This document shows positions 45,015-54,360 of a stretch of DNA of 64,000 nt, piece by piece. The translations under genes were made by a program, and so were the position numbers. Every line of letters starts with the position of its first letter. Position 1 is the first letter of the stretch. The notes beneath the pieces were generated by a model. That model worked only from the letters and a program-made list of their open reading frames with translations. It made no database searches and was not told where the DNA came from. The DNA comes from Shimia gijangensis (lineage in GTDB: Bacteria; Pseudomonadota; Alphaproteobacteria; Rhodobacterales; Rhodobacteraceae): NCBI RefSeq assembly GCF_900142085.1, contig NZ_FQZQ01000012.1, positions 1 through 64,000 on the forward strand, written 5' to 3'.

Positions 45015-46144
45015 CCCGCCCTGATCCCAAAGGATGGTGCCCCGGCGCCTATCGCCCTATGATGTCGGGAGACGGGCTGGTGGTGCGTGTGCGCCCTATG
45101 TTGGCGCGGCTGACCACGGAACAGATCAACGGCCTGTGTGATCTGGCGGATCGTTATGGGTCGGGGTTAATTGATCTGACCAGCCGCGCGAATTTGCAAA
45201 TCCGGGGCGTCAAAGAGCACGACCACGAGGCGTTGTTGCAGGCGCTCGCAGAACTGCAATTGCTGGAAAATGATCCCGACCTTGAAGGCCGCCGCAACAT
45301 TCTGATGACGCCGTTGTGGCAAGCCGGTGATGACAGTCACGTAATTGCCCAAGACCTGATGGCGCGTCTGGCAGACCTGCCGCCTCTGCCCGCCAAGATG
45401 GGGTTTGCGATTGATGCCGGCCCTGCCCCAATGTTGCAGAACAACTCGGCCGATTTTCGCATTGAGCGCGACGCTGACGGGCACCTCGTTCTACGCGGCG
45501 ATGGCAGCGCGAACGGACGTCCGGTCACCCGCGCCAATGCAGTGGATGCGATCCTTGAGATGGCGCATTGGTTTGTCAGCACAGGTGGCAATGCCAACCG
45601 TCGCATGGCCGCGCATCTCGACAAGGTGACCCTCCCGGCGGATTGGTCGAACACGCCCCCGGCAAGGGGCCGTGAGACTCTGCGCCCCGGGGCGAATGAT
45701 CTTGGCGCAGTCTATGGTGTCGGATTTGGACAGATCAAAGCGCGGGCGATGCGCGCGATATTGGCGCAAACCAAAGCCGAGGCAATTCGTGTCACCCCGT
45801 GGCGGTTGTTCCTTCTGGAAGGCACAAAAGCGGTTGAGGGCGATGACTTTATCACCGACGCCACTGATCCGTTGTTGCAGGTCAATGCCTGCCCTGGCGC
45901 GCCATATTGCACCGCCGCGTCCGTCAACACCCGCGCTTTAGCGCGCGAACTGGCCGGGCGCATTGACGGCCCCTTACACATCTCAGGCTGCGCCAAAGGC
46001 TGTGCCAGCCCCCGCAAATGCCGCACCACGCTTGTTGGCCGGGGGGGCAAGTTCGATCTTGTCCGCAATGGCATGCCGTGGGATGAGCCGTTGCTGACGG
46101 ACCTGAGTCCTGACACCCTTATCGACCGCATCGGAGACGATTGA
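45011..46144 (+). CDS. cobG: Precorrin-3B synthase CobG
   Basis: A 377-residue enzyme of the sulfite/nitrite-reductase-like family that uses a 4Fe-4S cluster and oxygen to form precorrin-3B, the step that defines the aerobic route. Cluster Cys are visible near the C-terminus (CPGAPYC and GCAKGCASPRKC). Its ATG overlaps the cobN stop as ATGA, and its stop overlaps the cobH start. Confidence 0.93.
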   Translation: MTRPDPKGWCPGAYRPMMSGDGLVVRVRPMLARLTTEQINGLCDLADRYGSGLIDLTSRANLQIRGVKEHDHEALLQALAELQLLENDPDLEGRRNILMTPLWQAGDDSHVIAQDLMARLADLPPLPAKMGFAIDAGPAPMLQNNSADFRIERDADGHLVLRGDGSANGRPVTRANAVDAILEMAHWFVSTGGNANRRMAAHLDKVTLPADWSNTPPARGRETLRPGANDLGAVYGVGFGQIKARAMRAILAQTKAEAIRVTPWRLFLLEGTKAVEGDDFITDATDPLLQVNACPGAPYCTAASVNTRALARELAGRIDGPLHISGCAKGCASPRKCRTTLVGRGGKFDLVRNGMPWDEPLLTDLSPDTLIDRIGDD

Positions 46145-46773
46145 TGCCGTATGAATACGAACAAAACGGACAAGCGATCTATGACGAAAGCTTTGCCACC
46201 ATCCGCCGCGAGGCCGCCTTGGGTGGTTTTGACAAGGACGAAGAACAGGTTGTGGTCCGCATGATCCATGCCGCGGGCATGGTGGGGCTTGAGAGCCACG
46301 TCAAATTCACCCCCGGTATGGTGGCCACCGCCCGCAGGGCGATGGAAGATGGCGCACCGATTTTTTGTGACGCGCGCATGGTGTCAGGCGGTGTCACCCG
46401 CCCCCGTCTGCCCGCCGACAACGAGGTGATCTGCACGTTGCACGCGGATGGCATTCACGAACTGGCCGCCAAAATGGGCAACACACGTTCGGCCGCTGCG
46501 CTGGAACATTGGCGCGACAAGCTGGGGGGCGCAATAGTCGCCATTGGCAATGCGCCCACGGCGCTGTTTCATCTGTTGAACATGCTCGAAGACCCGACCT
46601 GCCCACGTCCGGCAGCCATTATCGGCTGCCCAGTGGGATTTGTCGGCGCGCGTGAAAGCAAGGATGCGCTCTGGGCGGATCAACCGGTGCCCTGCATGAT
46701 CGTCGAAGGCCGTCTGGGTGGCTCTGCCATGACCGTCGCTGCCATCAATGCCATCGCGAGCCGTAAGGAATGA
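46144..46773 (+). CDS. cobH: Precorrin-8X methylmutase CobH
   Basis: A 209-residue isomerase that moves a methyl group from C-11 to C-12, giving hydrogenobyrinic acid. The catalytic His is in RMIHAAGM. It starts within the last codons of cobG (TGATG) and its stop overlaps cobI (ATGA), so translation is coupled along the operon. Confidence 0.95.
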   Translation: MPYEYEQNGQAIYDESFATIRREAALGGFDKDEEQVVVRMIHAAGMVGLESHVKFTPGMVATARRAMEDGAPIFCDARMVSGGVTRPRLPADNEVICTLHADGIHELAAKMGNTRSAAALEHWRDKLGGAIVAIGNAPTALFHLLNMLEDPTCPRPAAIIGCPVGFVGARESKDALWADQPVPCMIVEGRLGGSAMTVAAINAIASRKE

Positions 46774-47498
46774 CTATGGGAAAAATCTATGGCCTTGGGC
46801 TTGGCCCCGGCGATCTCGATCTGATGAGCGTTAAGGCGCATCGTCTGCTGACGGGTGCCAAACACGTGGCCTATTTCCGCAAGGCGGGCCGCAAAGGTCA
46901 GGCCCGTAAAATGGTCGACAGCCTGTTGCCCGAGGGCGTGATTGAATTTCCGATGGAATATCCGGTAACCACCGAAATTCCGGTCACTGATCCGCGTTAC
47001 AATGAAATCCTGTCGGCGTTTTATGCCGAGGTCGCAGCCCATCTGCGCACTTTGGTTGAATCCGGCGAAGATATCGTGGTGCTTTGCGAGGGTGATCCGT
47101 TTTTCTATGGGTCCTTCATGCATCTTTATACCCGCCTGAACGAGGTGGTCCCAGTTGAGGTTGTCCCGGCCATCACCGGCATGAGTGGGGCCTGGACCGC
47201 CACAGGTCAGCCGATCACATGGGGTGATGATGTGCTGACCGTGCTGATGGGCACGCTTGAGGAAAAAGACCTTGTGCGGCACATGGATGACACCGACGCG
47301 CTGGTGGTGATGAAGATCGGGCGCAATTTCGACAAAGTGGTGCGCGCGCTGAAGGTGGCGGGCAAATTTGACGACGCATGGATTGTGCAATTTGCCACCA
47401 TGCCCAACCAAAGCATGTGCAAACTGTCCGAAATGACCGAAAAAGTGACACCCTATTTCTCGATCATCGTGGTGCATGGTCAGGGGCGGCGCCCGTGA
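46770..47498 (+). CDS. cobI: Precorrin-2 C20-methyltransferase CobI
   Basis: A 242-residue SAM-dependent methyltransferase of the tetrapyrrole family that makes precorrin-3A. The N-terminal GLGLGPGDLDLMSVKA motif and the central EGDPFFYGSF motif are family typical. Its end overlaps the cobJ GTG start by four bases. Confidence 0.94.
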   Translation: MTMGKIYGLGLGPGDLDLMSVKAHRLLTGAKHVAYFRKAGRKGQARKMVDSLLPEGVIEFPMEYPVTTEIPVTDPRYNEILSAFYAEVAAHLRTLVESGEDIVVLCEGDPFFYGSFMHLYTRLNEVVPVEVVPAITGMSGAWTATGQPITWGDDVLTVLMGTLEEKDLVRHMDDTDALVVMKIGRNFDKVVRALKVAGKFDDAWIVQFATMPNQSMCKLSEMTEKVTPYFSIIVVHGQGRRP

Positions 47499-48250
47499 CA
47501 GGCTGGGTTGTCATCGCGGGTCTCGGGCCGGGCAATGATGCGCTGGTCACGCCTGAAGTGCAGGATGCATTGGCCGAAGCGACGGATATTGTCGGCTACA
47601 TCCCCTATGTGGCCCGCATTGACCCCCGCGAGGGTCTGACACTGCACGCATCAGACAACCGGGTTGAGATTGACCGCTCGCGCCATGCATTGGAAATGGC
47701 CAGCGAAGGCAAACGCGTGGTGGTGGTTTCATCAGGTGATCCCGGTGTTTTCGCGATGGCCGCAGCTGTTCTGGAAGCGGTGGAACATGGCGCGCCTGCG
47801 TGGCGCGATCTGGACATCCGGGTGTTGCCGGGGATCACAGCGATGCTGGCCGCGGCAGCGGCTTGTGGCGCGCCTTTGGGCCATGATTTCTGCGCCATCA
47901 ACCTCAGCGACAACATGAAACCGTGGGCGTTGATTGAAAAGCGCCTGCGCCTTGCGGCCGAGGCCGATTTTGCCATGGCGTTTTACAATCCACGCTCAAA
48001 ATCGCGCCCCGAAGGTTTTGGCAAGGCGTTGAAAGCGCTGCGAGACGCCTGTGGTGACAGCCGCCCGATGATATTTGCCCGCAATGTGTCCCGCCCGGAC
48101 CAAACCATCCGGATCGTGCCGTTGGATGAGGTGACCGAGGATATGGCGGATATGCGGACCGTCGTGTTGCTGGGGTCGTCTACAACACGGATTATTGAAC
48201 GCGACGGGACGCCGCTGGTGTACACGCCGCGATCGGTGAAGGACGTATGA
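47495..48250 (+). CDS. cobJ: Precorrin-3B C17-methyltransferase CobJ
   Basis: A 251-residue methyltransferase that contracts the ring and methylates C-17 of precorrin-3B. It begins with GTG at 47495 (GTGA overlap with the cobI stop); open frame upstream of this is inside cobI and is ignored. Family motifs GLGPGNDALVTPE and SSGDPGVFAMA are present. It is the last gene before the inverted cobK. Confidence 0.93.
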   Translation: MTGWVVIAGLGPGNDALVTPEVQDALAEATDIVGYIPYVARIDPREGLTLHASDNRVEIDRSRHALEMASEGKRVVVVSSGDPGVFAMAAAVLEAVEHGAPAWRDLDIRVLPGITAMLAAAAACGAPLGHDFCAINLSDNMKPWALIEKRLRLAAEADFAMAFYNPRSKSRPEGFGKALKALRDACGDSRPMIFARNVSRPDQTIRIVPLDEVTEDMADMRTVVLLGSSTTRIIERDGTPLVYTPRSVKDV

Positions 48251-48345
48251 GATTTTCAGGGATGCGCGCGCCCGAGGGGGCTGCGAATGCGCCCGCCTGG
48301 GGCGCGGGCGGGTGTATCCCGGGCCGCAAGCGACCCAGGGAAGAC

Positions 48346-49083
48346 TTAGTTCCCTTCCAACCAGTCAAACACACCTTCAACCGTCGCCACGTTATCGCGG
48401 GTGGGCAAGTCAGGCCGGTCGATCATCACAACCGGCAGGCCCAAGGCGCGTGCAGCGTGCAGCTTGGCCTCGGCACCGGCCCCGCCTGCGTTTTTGCAGA
48501 CCACCATGTCGATGTTGTGCTGTTTGAACAGCGCAGTGTCGCCAACGACGCTAAACGGGCCACGCGCCACCACGACCGTGTGATGCGGCACCGCCGGTGC
48601 AATCTTGGGCGCATCAACAAGCCGCAGGACATAATGGTGTTGGGGCTGCGCGGCAAAGGCATCCATATGAAGGCGACCCAGCGCCAGCATGACGCGTTGG
48701 GCCGAACCATCAAGGGCTGCAACGGCGCCTGTCATGTCCGGCACATGGCGCCAGTTGTCTCCGGTTTGAGCACCCCAAGGCGCGCGCGTCAATGCCAGCA
48801 ACGGCGTGCCTGTTTGCCGACAGGCATGAAACGCATTCCAGCTCATCTGCGCGGCAAAAGGGTGTGTGGCGTCAATCACATGGGTGATGTTATGGTCGCT
48901 CAGGTAGGTGGCCAGTCCGTCGACCCCGCCAAAGCCCCCGACACGATGGGGAATGGGTTGCGGACGCGGGGTTTCAACGCGCCCTGCATAAGAAAAGGTC
49001 GCCTGAACGCTCCGCTCGGCCAGGGCCCGCGCCAAGGCGGTGGCTTCGGTTGTGCCGCCAAGAACAAGGAGGTTGGCACCCAT
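48346..49083 (-). CDS. cobK: Precorrin-6A reductase CobK, inverted within the operon
   Basis: A 245-residue NADPH-dependent reductase that forms precorrin-6B. The opening NLLVLGGTTEATALA and the VIDATHPFAAQMS motif are typical. Unlike the other genes it is on the minus strand, facing cobJ. Its ATG (49081-49083) overlaps the cobL ATG (49082-49084) within CATG, so its promoter and ribosome binding site (GGAG, 9 bases away) lie inside cobL. The long open frame upstream is cobL antisense. Confidence 0.93.
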   Translation of the reverse strand: MGANLLVLGGTTEATALARALAERSVQATFSYAGRVETPRPQPIPHRVGGFGGVDGLATYLSDHNITHVIDATHPFAAQMSWNAFHACRQTGTPLLALTRAPWGAQTGDNWRHVPDMTGAVAALDGSAQRVMLALGRLHMDAFAAQPQHHYVLRLVDAPKIAPAVPHHTVVVARGPFSVVGDTALFKQHNIDMVVCKNAGGAGAEAKLHAARALGLPVVMIDRPDLPTRDNVATVEGVFDWLEGN

Positions 49084-50281
49084 GTCTGAGACTCCGTGGC
49101 TGACCATTGTCGGTTTGGGCGAAGATGGACCGGATGGCCTGTCGCCTGCAAGCCGTGAGGCGCTGGAAAAGGCAGAAATCGTCATGGGGGCAGCACGGCA
49201 TCTGGCATTGCTGCCGGAATTGACGGCCCACACCGTCACATGGCCCGTGCCATTCGCAGAAGGCATCCCTCTACTGCTGTCACAGAAAGGCAAGCGCGTG
49301 GTGATGCTCGCCTCGGGCGATCCGTTCTGGTTTGGCGCGGGCAGCAGCGTGACCAAACATTTGCAGACCGGGGAATGGCTGGCCTTGCCGTCGCCCTCAA
49401 CCTTTGGGCTAGCCGCGTCCGCGTTGGGCTGGGCCTTAGAAAACACTGTGATTGCAGGATTGCACGCCGCGCCATATGCCAGGATCAGACCGCAACTGTT
49501 TGACGGTCAACGCATATTGGCGACGCTGCGCGACGGCAAGGCGGTTGCTGAGATTTGTGCGTGGCTGAGCACTGAAGGCTTTGGACCTTCGACGGTACAT
49601 ATACTCGAAGCCCTTGGTGGGCCCCGTCAAAAGGTGCGGCAGACCAAGGCAGACACTCTTGAATTTGAAGACATTCAGCATCCGGTTTGTATTGGCATAG
49701 ATGTTGCAGGCCACGGGGCCGTTATCCCCCTGACTGCAGGACGTCCTGACGACCTGTTCGACAATGACGGCCAGATCACAAAACGGCCCGTGCGGGCATT
49801 GACCTTGTCGGCGCTTGCGCCCCGCCCCGGCGAACACCTTTGGGACATTGGCGGGGGATCGGGATCCATCGGGATCGAATGGTTGTGGGCGCATCCAACG
49901 ACCTCGGCCAGTGCCGTGGAAATCAACCCGGAGCGCGCGGACCGTATCCGCGAAAATGCCGCGCGGTTGGGTGTGGATCGTCTGAACGTCGTCACAGGCA
50001 GCGCTCCCGAAGCTCTGAGCGATCTGGCCACCCCTGATGCAGTTTTCATTGGCGGTGGGATCAGTCAGGACATGTTGGAAACTGTTTGGGCCGCAATGCC
50101 CAATGGCGCACGACTGGTGGCTAACGCAGTGACTCTTGAAGCCGAAGTTCTGCTGGCCAACTGGCATGAGGCCAAAGGCGGAGAGATGCTTCGCGTTGAA
50201 CTGGCGGCCTCGCATCCTTTGGGGCGCAAACGTGGCTGGAAATCCTCCTATCCGATTGTGCAATGGAGCGTTGTGAAATGA
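49082..50281 (+). CDS. cobL: Precorrin-6Y C5,15-methyltransferase (decarboxylating) CobL
   Basis: A 399-residue two-domain enzyme: a CbiE-like methyltransferase (residues 1-205, opening IVGLGEDGPDGLSP) and a CbiT-like domain (about 225-399) with the SAM motif DIGGGSGSIGIEW. It methylates C-5 and C-15 and removes an acetate carboxylate. AAGGAGG lies 8 bases before the ATG, inside the cobK start region. Its stop overlaps cobE (ATGA). Confidence 0.95.
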   Translation: MSETPWLTIVGLGEDGPDGLSPASREALEKAEIVMGAARHLALLPELTAHTVTWPVPFAEGIPLLLSQKGKRVVMLASGDPFWFGAGSSVTKHLQTGEWLALPSPSTFGLAASALGWALENTVIAGLHAAPYARIRPQLFDGQRILATLRDGKAVAEICAWLSTEGFGPSTVHILEALGGPRQKVRQTKADTLEFEDIQHPVCIGIDVAGHGAVIPLTAGRPDDLFDNDGQITKRPVRALTLSALAPRPGEHLWDIGGGSGSIGIEWLWAHPTTSASAVEINPERADRIRENAARLGVDRLNVVTGSAPEALSDLATPDAVFIGGGISQDMLETVWAAMPNGARLVANAVTLEAEVLLANWHEAKGGEMLRVELAASHPLGRKRGWKSSYPIVQWSVVK

Positions 50282-50643
50282 TCGTGGCCGGGTTTGGATT
50301 TCGCAGAACCGCGACCGTGGCATCGTTGCGTGCCGCCCTGACGGCCACGGCTCCAAAGGGCGTTGAAATGCTGGCGGCCCCTGTCGACAAGGCCTTCGCA
50401 GAGTGTCTGCAGACCCTTGCGAGAGAGATGTCTTTGCCCGTGCAACCGGTCCAGGATGAGGCGCTGCAAGCCGTCGAAACCACGACCCTTTCAGAGGTTA
50501 GCCAAAGTCATCGCGGCACTGGCAGCGTGGCCGAGGCTTGCGCTCTGGTTGCGGCTGGGCCACAAGCCGAATTACTGACGACACGACAGGTTTCGCCCGA
50601 CAGAATGGCGACCTGTGCCATCGCAAAAGGACCGCGCGTATGA
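50278..50643 (+). CDS. cobE: Cobalamin biosynthesis protein CobE
   Basis: A 121-residue protein of the CobE/GbiG C-terminal family (opening [20 protein letters not shown]). Its role in corrin synthesis is not firmly known, though it binds corrin intermediates in related pathways. It is coupled by ATGA overlaps to cobL upstream and cobM downstream. Confidence 0.88.
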   Translation: MIVAGFGFRRTATVASLRAALTATAPKGVEMLAAPVDKAFAECLQTLAREMSLPVQPVQDEALQAVETTTLSEVSQSHRGTGSVAEACALVAAGPQAELLTTRQVSPDRMATCAIAKGPRV

Positions 50644-51434
50644 CCGTGCATTTCATTGGTGCCGGACCGGGCGCTGCCGACCTGATTACCCTGCGTGGGC
50701 GCGACCTGATCGCGGCGTGCCCGGTGTGTTTATACGCAGGTTCACTGGTACCCGAGGAAATCCTCGCCCATTGCCCGGACAGCGCCAAGGTCATCAACAC
50801 GGCCCCTTTGGATCTGGATGCAATCATCCTGGAATGCAAAGCCGCGCATGACGCGGGGCAGGATGTGGCGCGCCTGCATTCCGGCGACCTTTCGGTCTGG
50901 TCCGCCATGGGCGAGCAAATCCGCCGCTTAAAAGCGGAAGGCATCGATGTGTCCGTCACCCCCGGCGTGCCAAGTTTTGCCGCTGCCGCAGCGGCTTTGC
51001 AGACCGAACTGACCCTGCCAGGGTTGGCGCAATCGGTGATCCTCACCCGGACACCGGGGCGTGCCTCGACAATGCCCGAGGGGGAGACGCTCACAAACTT
51101 TGCTGCCACCGGCGCAACGCTGGCGATCCATCTGTCGATTGGCAATCTGGACAATGTGATTGCCGATCTGACCCCGGCCTATGGCGCGAATTGCCCTGTG
51201 GCAGTTGTGTATCGCGCCAGCTGGCCCGATCAACAGGTGATCCGCACCGATCTGGCGCATCTCAAAGACGATGTAACCGAAAACATCACCCGCACCGCGC
51301 TGATCCTTGTGGGGCCTGCGTTGGCGGGCGAAGGATTTGACGAAAGCTGTCTTTATGCCAGCGAATATGACCGCCGCTATCGTCCGCAAACCGCCGATAG
51401 CCCATGGTCCAGCTGGAGACACGGCGATGACTAA
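50640..51434 (+). CDS. cobM: Precorrin-4 C11-methyltransferase CobM
   Basis: A 264-residue SAM-dependent tetrapyrrole methyltransferase that makes precorrin-5. The motifs [16 protein letters not shown] and [15 protein letters not shown] are typical. It overlaps cobB by eight bases, so the two are coupled. The frame upstream of 50640 lies in cobE and is not used. Confidence 0.94.
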   Translation: MTVHFIGAGPGAADLITLRGRDLIAACPVCLYAGSLVPEEILAHCPDSAKVINTAPLDLDAIILECKAAHDAGQDVARLHSGDLSVWSAMGEQIRRLKAEGIDVSVTPGVPSFAAAAAALQTELTLPGLAQSVILTRTPGRASTMPEGETLTNFAATGATLAIHLSIGNLDNVIADLTPAYGANCPVAVVYRASWPDQQVIRTDLAHLKDDVTENITRTALILVGPALAGEGFDESCLYASEYDRRYRPQTADSPWSSWRHGDD

Positions 51435-52743
51435 AGCAACTGCCCCCGGACTTTTGATTTCTGCGCCTTCGTCGGGCACCGGAAAAACAACCGTGATGCT
51501 GGGTCTGTTGCGGGCCTTGGCCGAAGATGGCCTGAACGTGCAGCCATTCAAATCCGGCCCTGACTATATCGACCCGGCATTTCATCGCGCCGCTGCGGGC
51601 CGCCCGTCGTTCAACATCGACACATGGGCGATGAATGAAACCTTGATTGGTGGCATTTCCGAGCAATCTGCCGGTGCCGACATCATCATCTCCGAGGGTT
51701 CCATGGGCCTGTTTGACGGGGTGGCCACACGCGGCGAAAGCGGCTTTGGCTCCTCGGCGGAAACCGCGCTCAAAATGGGCTGGCCTGTGGTGTTGGTGAT
51801 TGATGTGGGCGGTCAGGCACAATCTGCTGCTGCCACGGCACTGGGTTTCAAAGCGTACAATCGCGATCTGCCTTTTGCTGGTGTGATCCTGAACCGCTGC
51901 GCCTCGCCGCGCCACGAGCGGCTGGCCCGTCTGGGTATGGATCATGCGGGCGTCAAGGTTCTGGGCGTACTGCCGCGCCGCGGCGACCTCGCCCTGCCGG
52001 AACGCCATTTGGGGCTGATCCAAGCGGTTGAACATCCTGATCTGGAACAAGCCATCAAAGGCTATGCCGCCTTCCTGCGTGAAAACGTCGATCTGGAGGC
52101 GATCAAGGCGGCTGCCAAAGCGGGCCCTGCGGCGACCGGCCTCCTGCCCAAACCGCCTGCACAACGCATCGCTCTGGCACAGGACGCGGCGTTCAGTTTC
52201 ACCTATCCACATGTCCTGACAGGTTGGCGCAATGCCGGCGCAGAAATCTTGCCGTTTTCGCCTTTGGCGGATGAGGCTCCGGCGGCAGATGCTGATTTGG
52301 TGTGGCTGCCCGGCGGATATCCGGAATTGCACGCAGGCACATTGGCTGCGGCCTCTAACTATCTGACGGGGCTTCGTAAACACGCCGAGACAAAACCGGT
52401 GCATGGTGAATGCGGGGGCTACATGGCATTGGGAGAGGTTCTGATCGACAAAGACGGCACGCGCCACCAAATGGCAGGTTTGCTTGGTCTTGTAACCTCT
52501 TACGAAAAAAGGAAATTCCACCTTGGGTATCGTCAGGCTTCCCTGATGGCGCCGATGCCGGGATTTGGCCGTGGCGCGCGCCTGCGGGGCCACGAGTTTC
52601 ACTATTCCACCATTCTGGAAGAACCCGACGCGCCGCTGGCGCAAGTGGGCGATGCCGACGGCAATCCGGTGCCTGAGACGGGCTCGATCCGCGTCAACAC
52701 CACCGGCACATTCTTTCACCTGATCGCAGAGGCAAGCACATGA
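51427..52743 (+). CDS. cobB: Hydrogenobyrinic acid a,c-diamide synthase CobB
   Basis: A 438-residue amidotransferase that amidates the a and c carboxylates with ATP and glutamine. The P-loop reads [12 protein letters not shown], and the GATase1 catalytic Cys is in [12 protein letters not shown]. The product is the substrate of CobNST. Its stop overlaps the cobA start (ATGA). Confidence 0.95.
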   Translation: MTKATAPGLLISAPSSGTGKTTVMLGLLRALAEDGLNVQPFKSGPDYIDPAFHRAAAGRPSFNIDTWAMNETLIGGISEQSAGADIIISEGSMGLFDGVATRGESGFGSSAETALKMGWPVVLVIDVGGQAQSAAATALGFKAYNRDLPFAGVILNRCASPRHERLARLGMDHAGVKVLGVLPRRGDLALPERHLGLIQAVEHPDLEQAIKGYAAFLRENVDLEAIKAAAKAGPAATGLLPKPPAQRIALAQDAAFSFTYPHVLTGWRNAGAEILPFSPLADEAPAADADLVWLPGGYPELHAGTLAAASNYLTGLRKHAETKPVHGECGGYMALGEVLIDKDGTRHQMAGLLGLVTSYEKRKFHLGYRQASLMAPMPGFGRGARLRGHEFHYSTILEEPDAPLAQVGDADGNPVPETGSIRVNTTGTFFHLIAEAST

Positions 52744-53462
52744 GCGGTTTCGTCAGTTTTGTAAGTTCCGGTCCGGGCGACCCCGAGTTGTTGACCCTGA
52801 AAGCCGTTGATCGGTTGAAAAAGGCAGGCGCCATCCTGTTCGATGACCTCTCCTCTGGCCCGATCCTCGAACACGCCTCCCCCGACGCTGATCTCGTCGG
52901 TGTCGGCAAACGCGCCGGACGCCCCTCGCCCAAGCAAGACCACGTCAGCCGCCTGCTTGTTGAGTACGCCCAGACCGGCGCGCATGTGGTGCGTCTGAAA
53001 TCCGGCGATGCGGGCATCTTTGGCCGCCTCGAAGAAGAGATCACCGCGCTCACCGAAGCCGGCATCAAATTCGAAGTCATTCCCGGTGTCACCTCGGCCT
53101 GTGCCGCCGCTGCCGCCGCGCAAATCCCGCTCACGCGCCGCCTGATGGCGCGCCGCGTCCAGTTTGTTACGGGTCACGATGTGGCTGGTGCCCTGCCCGG
53201 TGATCTGCACTTGCAAAGCCTTGCGGATCCCGGTGCGACCACGGTATTGTTCATGCCCAAACGCACCTTTCCGGCGCTGGCGGAAAAGCTGTTCGAAACC
53301 GGCCTGCGCCGCGATTGCCCTGCATTGCTGGCCGAAAACGTCAGCCACCCTGATCAAACTCTGCAACGCACCACTATGGAAGACCTGGCCACTCAGCTGT
53401 CCCAGGAAATCTCAACCGCTCCGGGACTGATCCTGTTTGGCGAACTGGCCGAAAGTCCCTGA
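52740..53462 (+). CDS. cobA: Uroporphyrinogen-III C-methyltransferase CobA
   Basis: A 240-residue SAM-dependent enzyme that makes precorrin-2, the entry step to corrins and siroheme. The motifs VSSGPGDPELLTLKA and RLKSGDAGIFGR are typical. It has no fused CysG domains. The next gene, cobF, follows after 40 bases that contain a repeat. Confidence 0.95.
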   Translation: MSGFVSFVSSGPGDPELLTLKAVDRLKKAGAILFDDLSSGPILEHASPDADLVGVGKRAGRPSPKQDHVSRLLVEYAQTGAHVVRLKSGDAGIFGRLEEEITALTEAGIKFEVIPGVTSACAAAAAAQIPLTRRLMARRVQFVTGHDVAGALPGDLHLQSLADPGATTVLFMPKRTFPALAEKLFETGLRRDCPALLAENVSHPDQTLQRTTMEDLATQLSQEISTAPGLILFGELAESP

Positions 53463-53464
53463 TC

Positions 53465-53491
53465 TTCATCTTGCCCTAAATACTCCCGCCG
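53465..53491. repeat. Second copy of the Rhodobacterales-type intergenic repeat
   Basis: TTCATCTTGCCCTAAATACT followed by CCCGCCGG. It matches the copy at 33656-33675 except for a few bases, and sits between cobA and cobF just before the cobF ribosome binding site. Confidence 0.6.
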
Positions 53492-53502
53492 GAGGCGTCC
53501 TC

Positions 53503-54255
53503 ATGTTTCAGCTTTCCCTTGTCGGTATTGGATCTGGTAACCCGGAACATCTGACCCTGCAGGCGATCCGTGTTCTGGAAAGCGCTGACATCATCCTGCT
53601 GCCTCGCAAGGGTGATGCCAAAACCGAATTGGCCGATCTGCGCCGGATGATCGCCTCGGACGTCCTGAAAACCCAGCCGAAGATCGTTGAGTTTGACTAT
53701 CCGGTGCGCGATGCAGACACGCCCAAATATCTGGATGGCGTCAACACATGGCACGACGCATTGGCAACAATCTGGGGCGGTCTGATCGATGCCCACGCGC
53801 CCAAAGACGGCCATATTGCCCTGATGGTCTGGGGCGACCCTTCGCTGTACGACAGCACCTTGCGTATTGCCGACCGGCTGTTGGCCCAGGGACTTGAGAT
53901 CGATGTGCAGGTTGTGCCGGGCATCACCAGTTTGCAAATGCTGACTGCCGCACATGCGATCCCTCTTAACACGCTTGGCGCGCCGGTGCAGATCACTACG
54001 GGGCGCCGCTTGCGCGACTTTGGCTGGCCCGAGGGTGTCGACACAATTGCCGTCATGCTGGACGGAGAAAACTCATTCCAGAGCCTTGCACCAGAAGGCT
54101 ATGACATCTGGTGGGGGGCCTATGTGGGCATGCCGGGACAGATCCTGCTGGCAGGCGAACTGGCCACCATTGGGCCGGAAATCATCCAGACCCGCGCTGA
54201 GGCACGCGAGCAGCATGGCTGGATCATGGATATCTATCTGATCCGCAAACGCTGA
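53503..54255 (+). CDS. cobF: Precorrin-6A synthase (deacetylating) CobF
   Basis: A 250-residue SAM-dependent methyltransferase that methylates C-1 with loss of acetate, in the aerobic pathway. The opening LSLVGIGSGNPEHLTL and WGDPSLYDSTLRI segments are typical. GGAGG precedes the start by 7 bases. It ends the plus-strand cobalamin operon. Confidence 0.94.
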   Translation: MFQLSLVGIGSGNPEHLTLQAIRVLESADIILLPRKGDAKTELADLRRMIASDVLKTQPKIVEFDYPVRDADTPKYLDGVNTWHDALATIWGGLIDAHAPKDGHIALMVWGDPSLYDSTLRIADRLLAQGLEIDVQVVPGITSLQMLTAAHAIPLNTLGAPVQITTGRRLRDFGWPEGVDTIAVMLDGENSFQSLAPEGYDIWWGAYVGMPGQILLAGELATIGPEIIQTRAEAREQHGWIMDIYLIRKR

Positions 54256-54335
54256 ATTGCTTGGCCGTACGGCAAAAAATTAATTGCTTAGTTAATCAAC
54301 TTTCACTGGATTTCCACCCCTAGTTGCCAACATAG

Positions 54336-54348
54336 TTGGTTCAACCAA
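54336..54348. promoter_or_regulatory. Small palindrome upstream of the sulfatase gene
   Basis: TTGGTT-C-AACCAA is a perfect 6-base inverted repeat, ending 12 bases before the start codon at 54361. It could be an operator, but no regulator gene adjoins it. Confidence 0.4.
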
Positions 54349-54360
54349 ACGGGGGACATC

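Noticed and set aside
51286-52719. Long minus-strand frame of 477 codons
   Set aside because: Antisense to cobB, which has intact motifs and operon overlaps.
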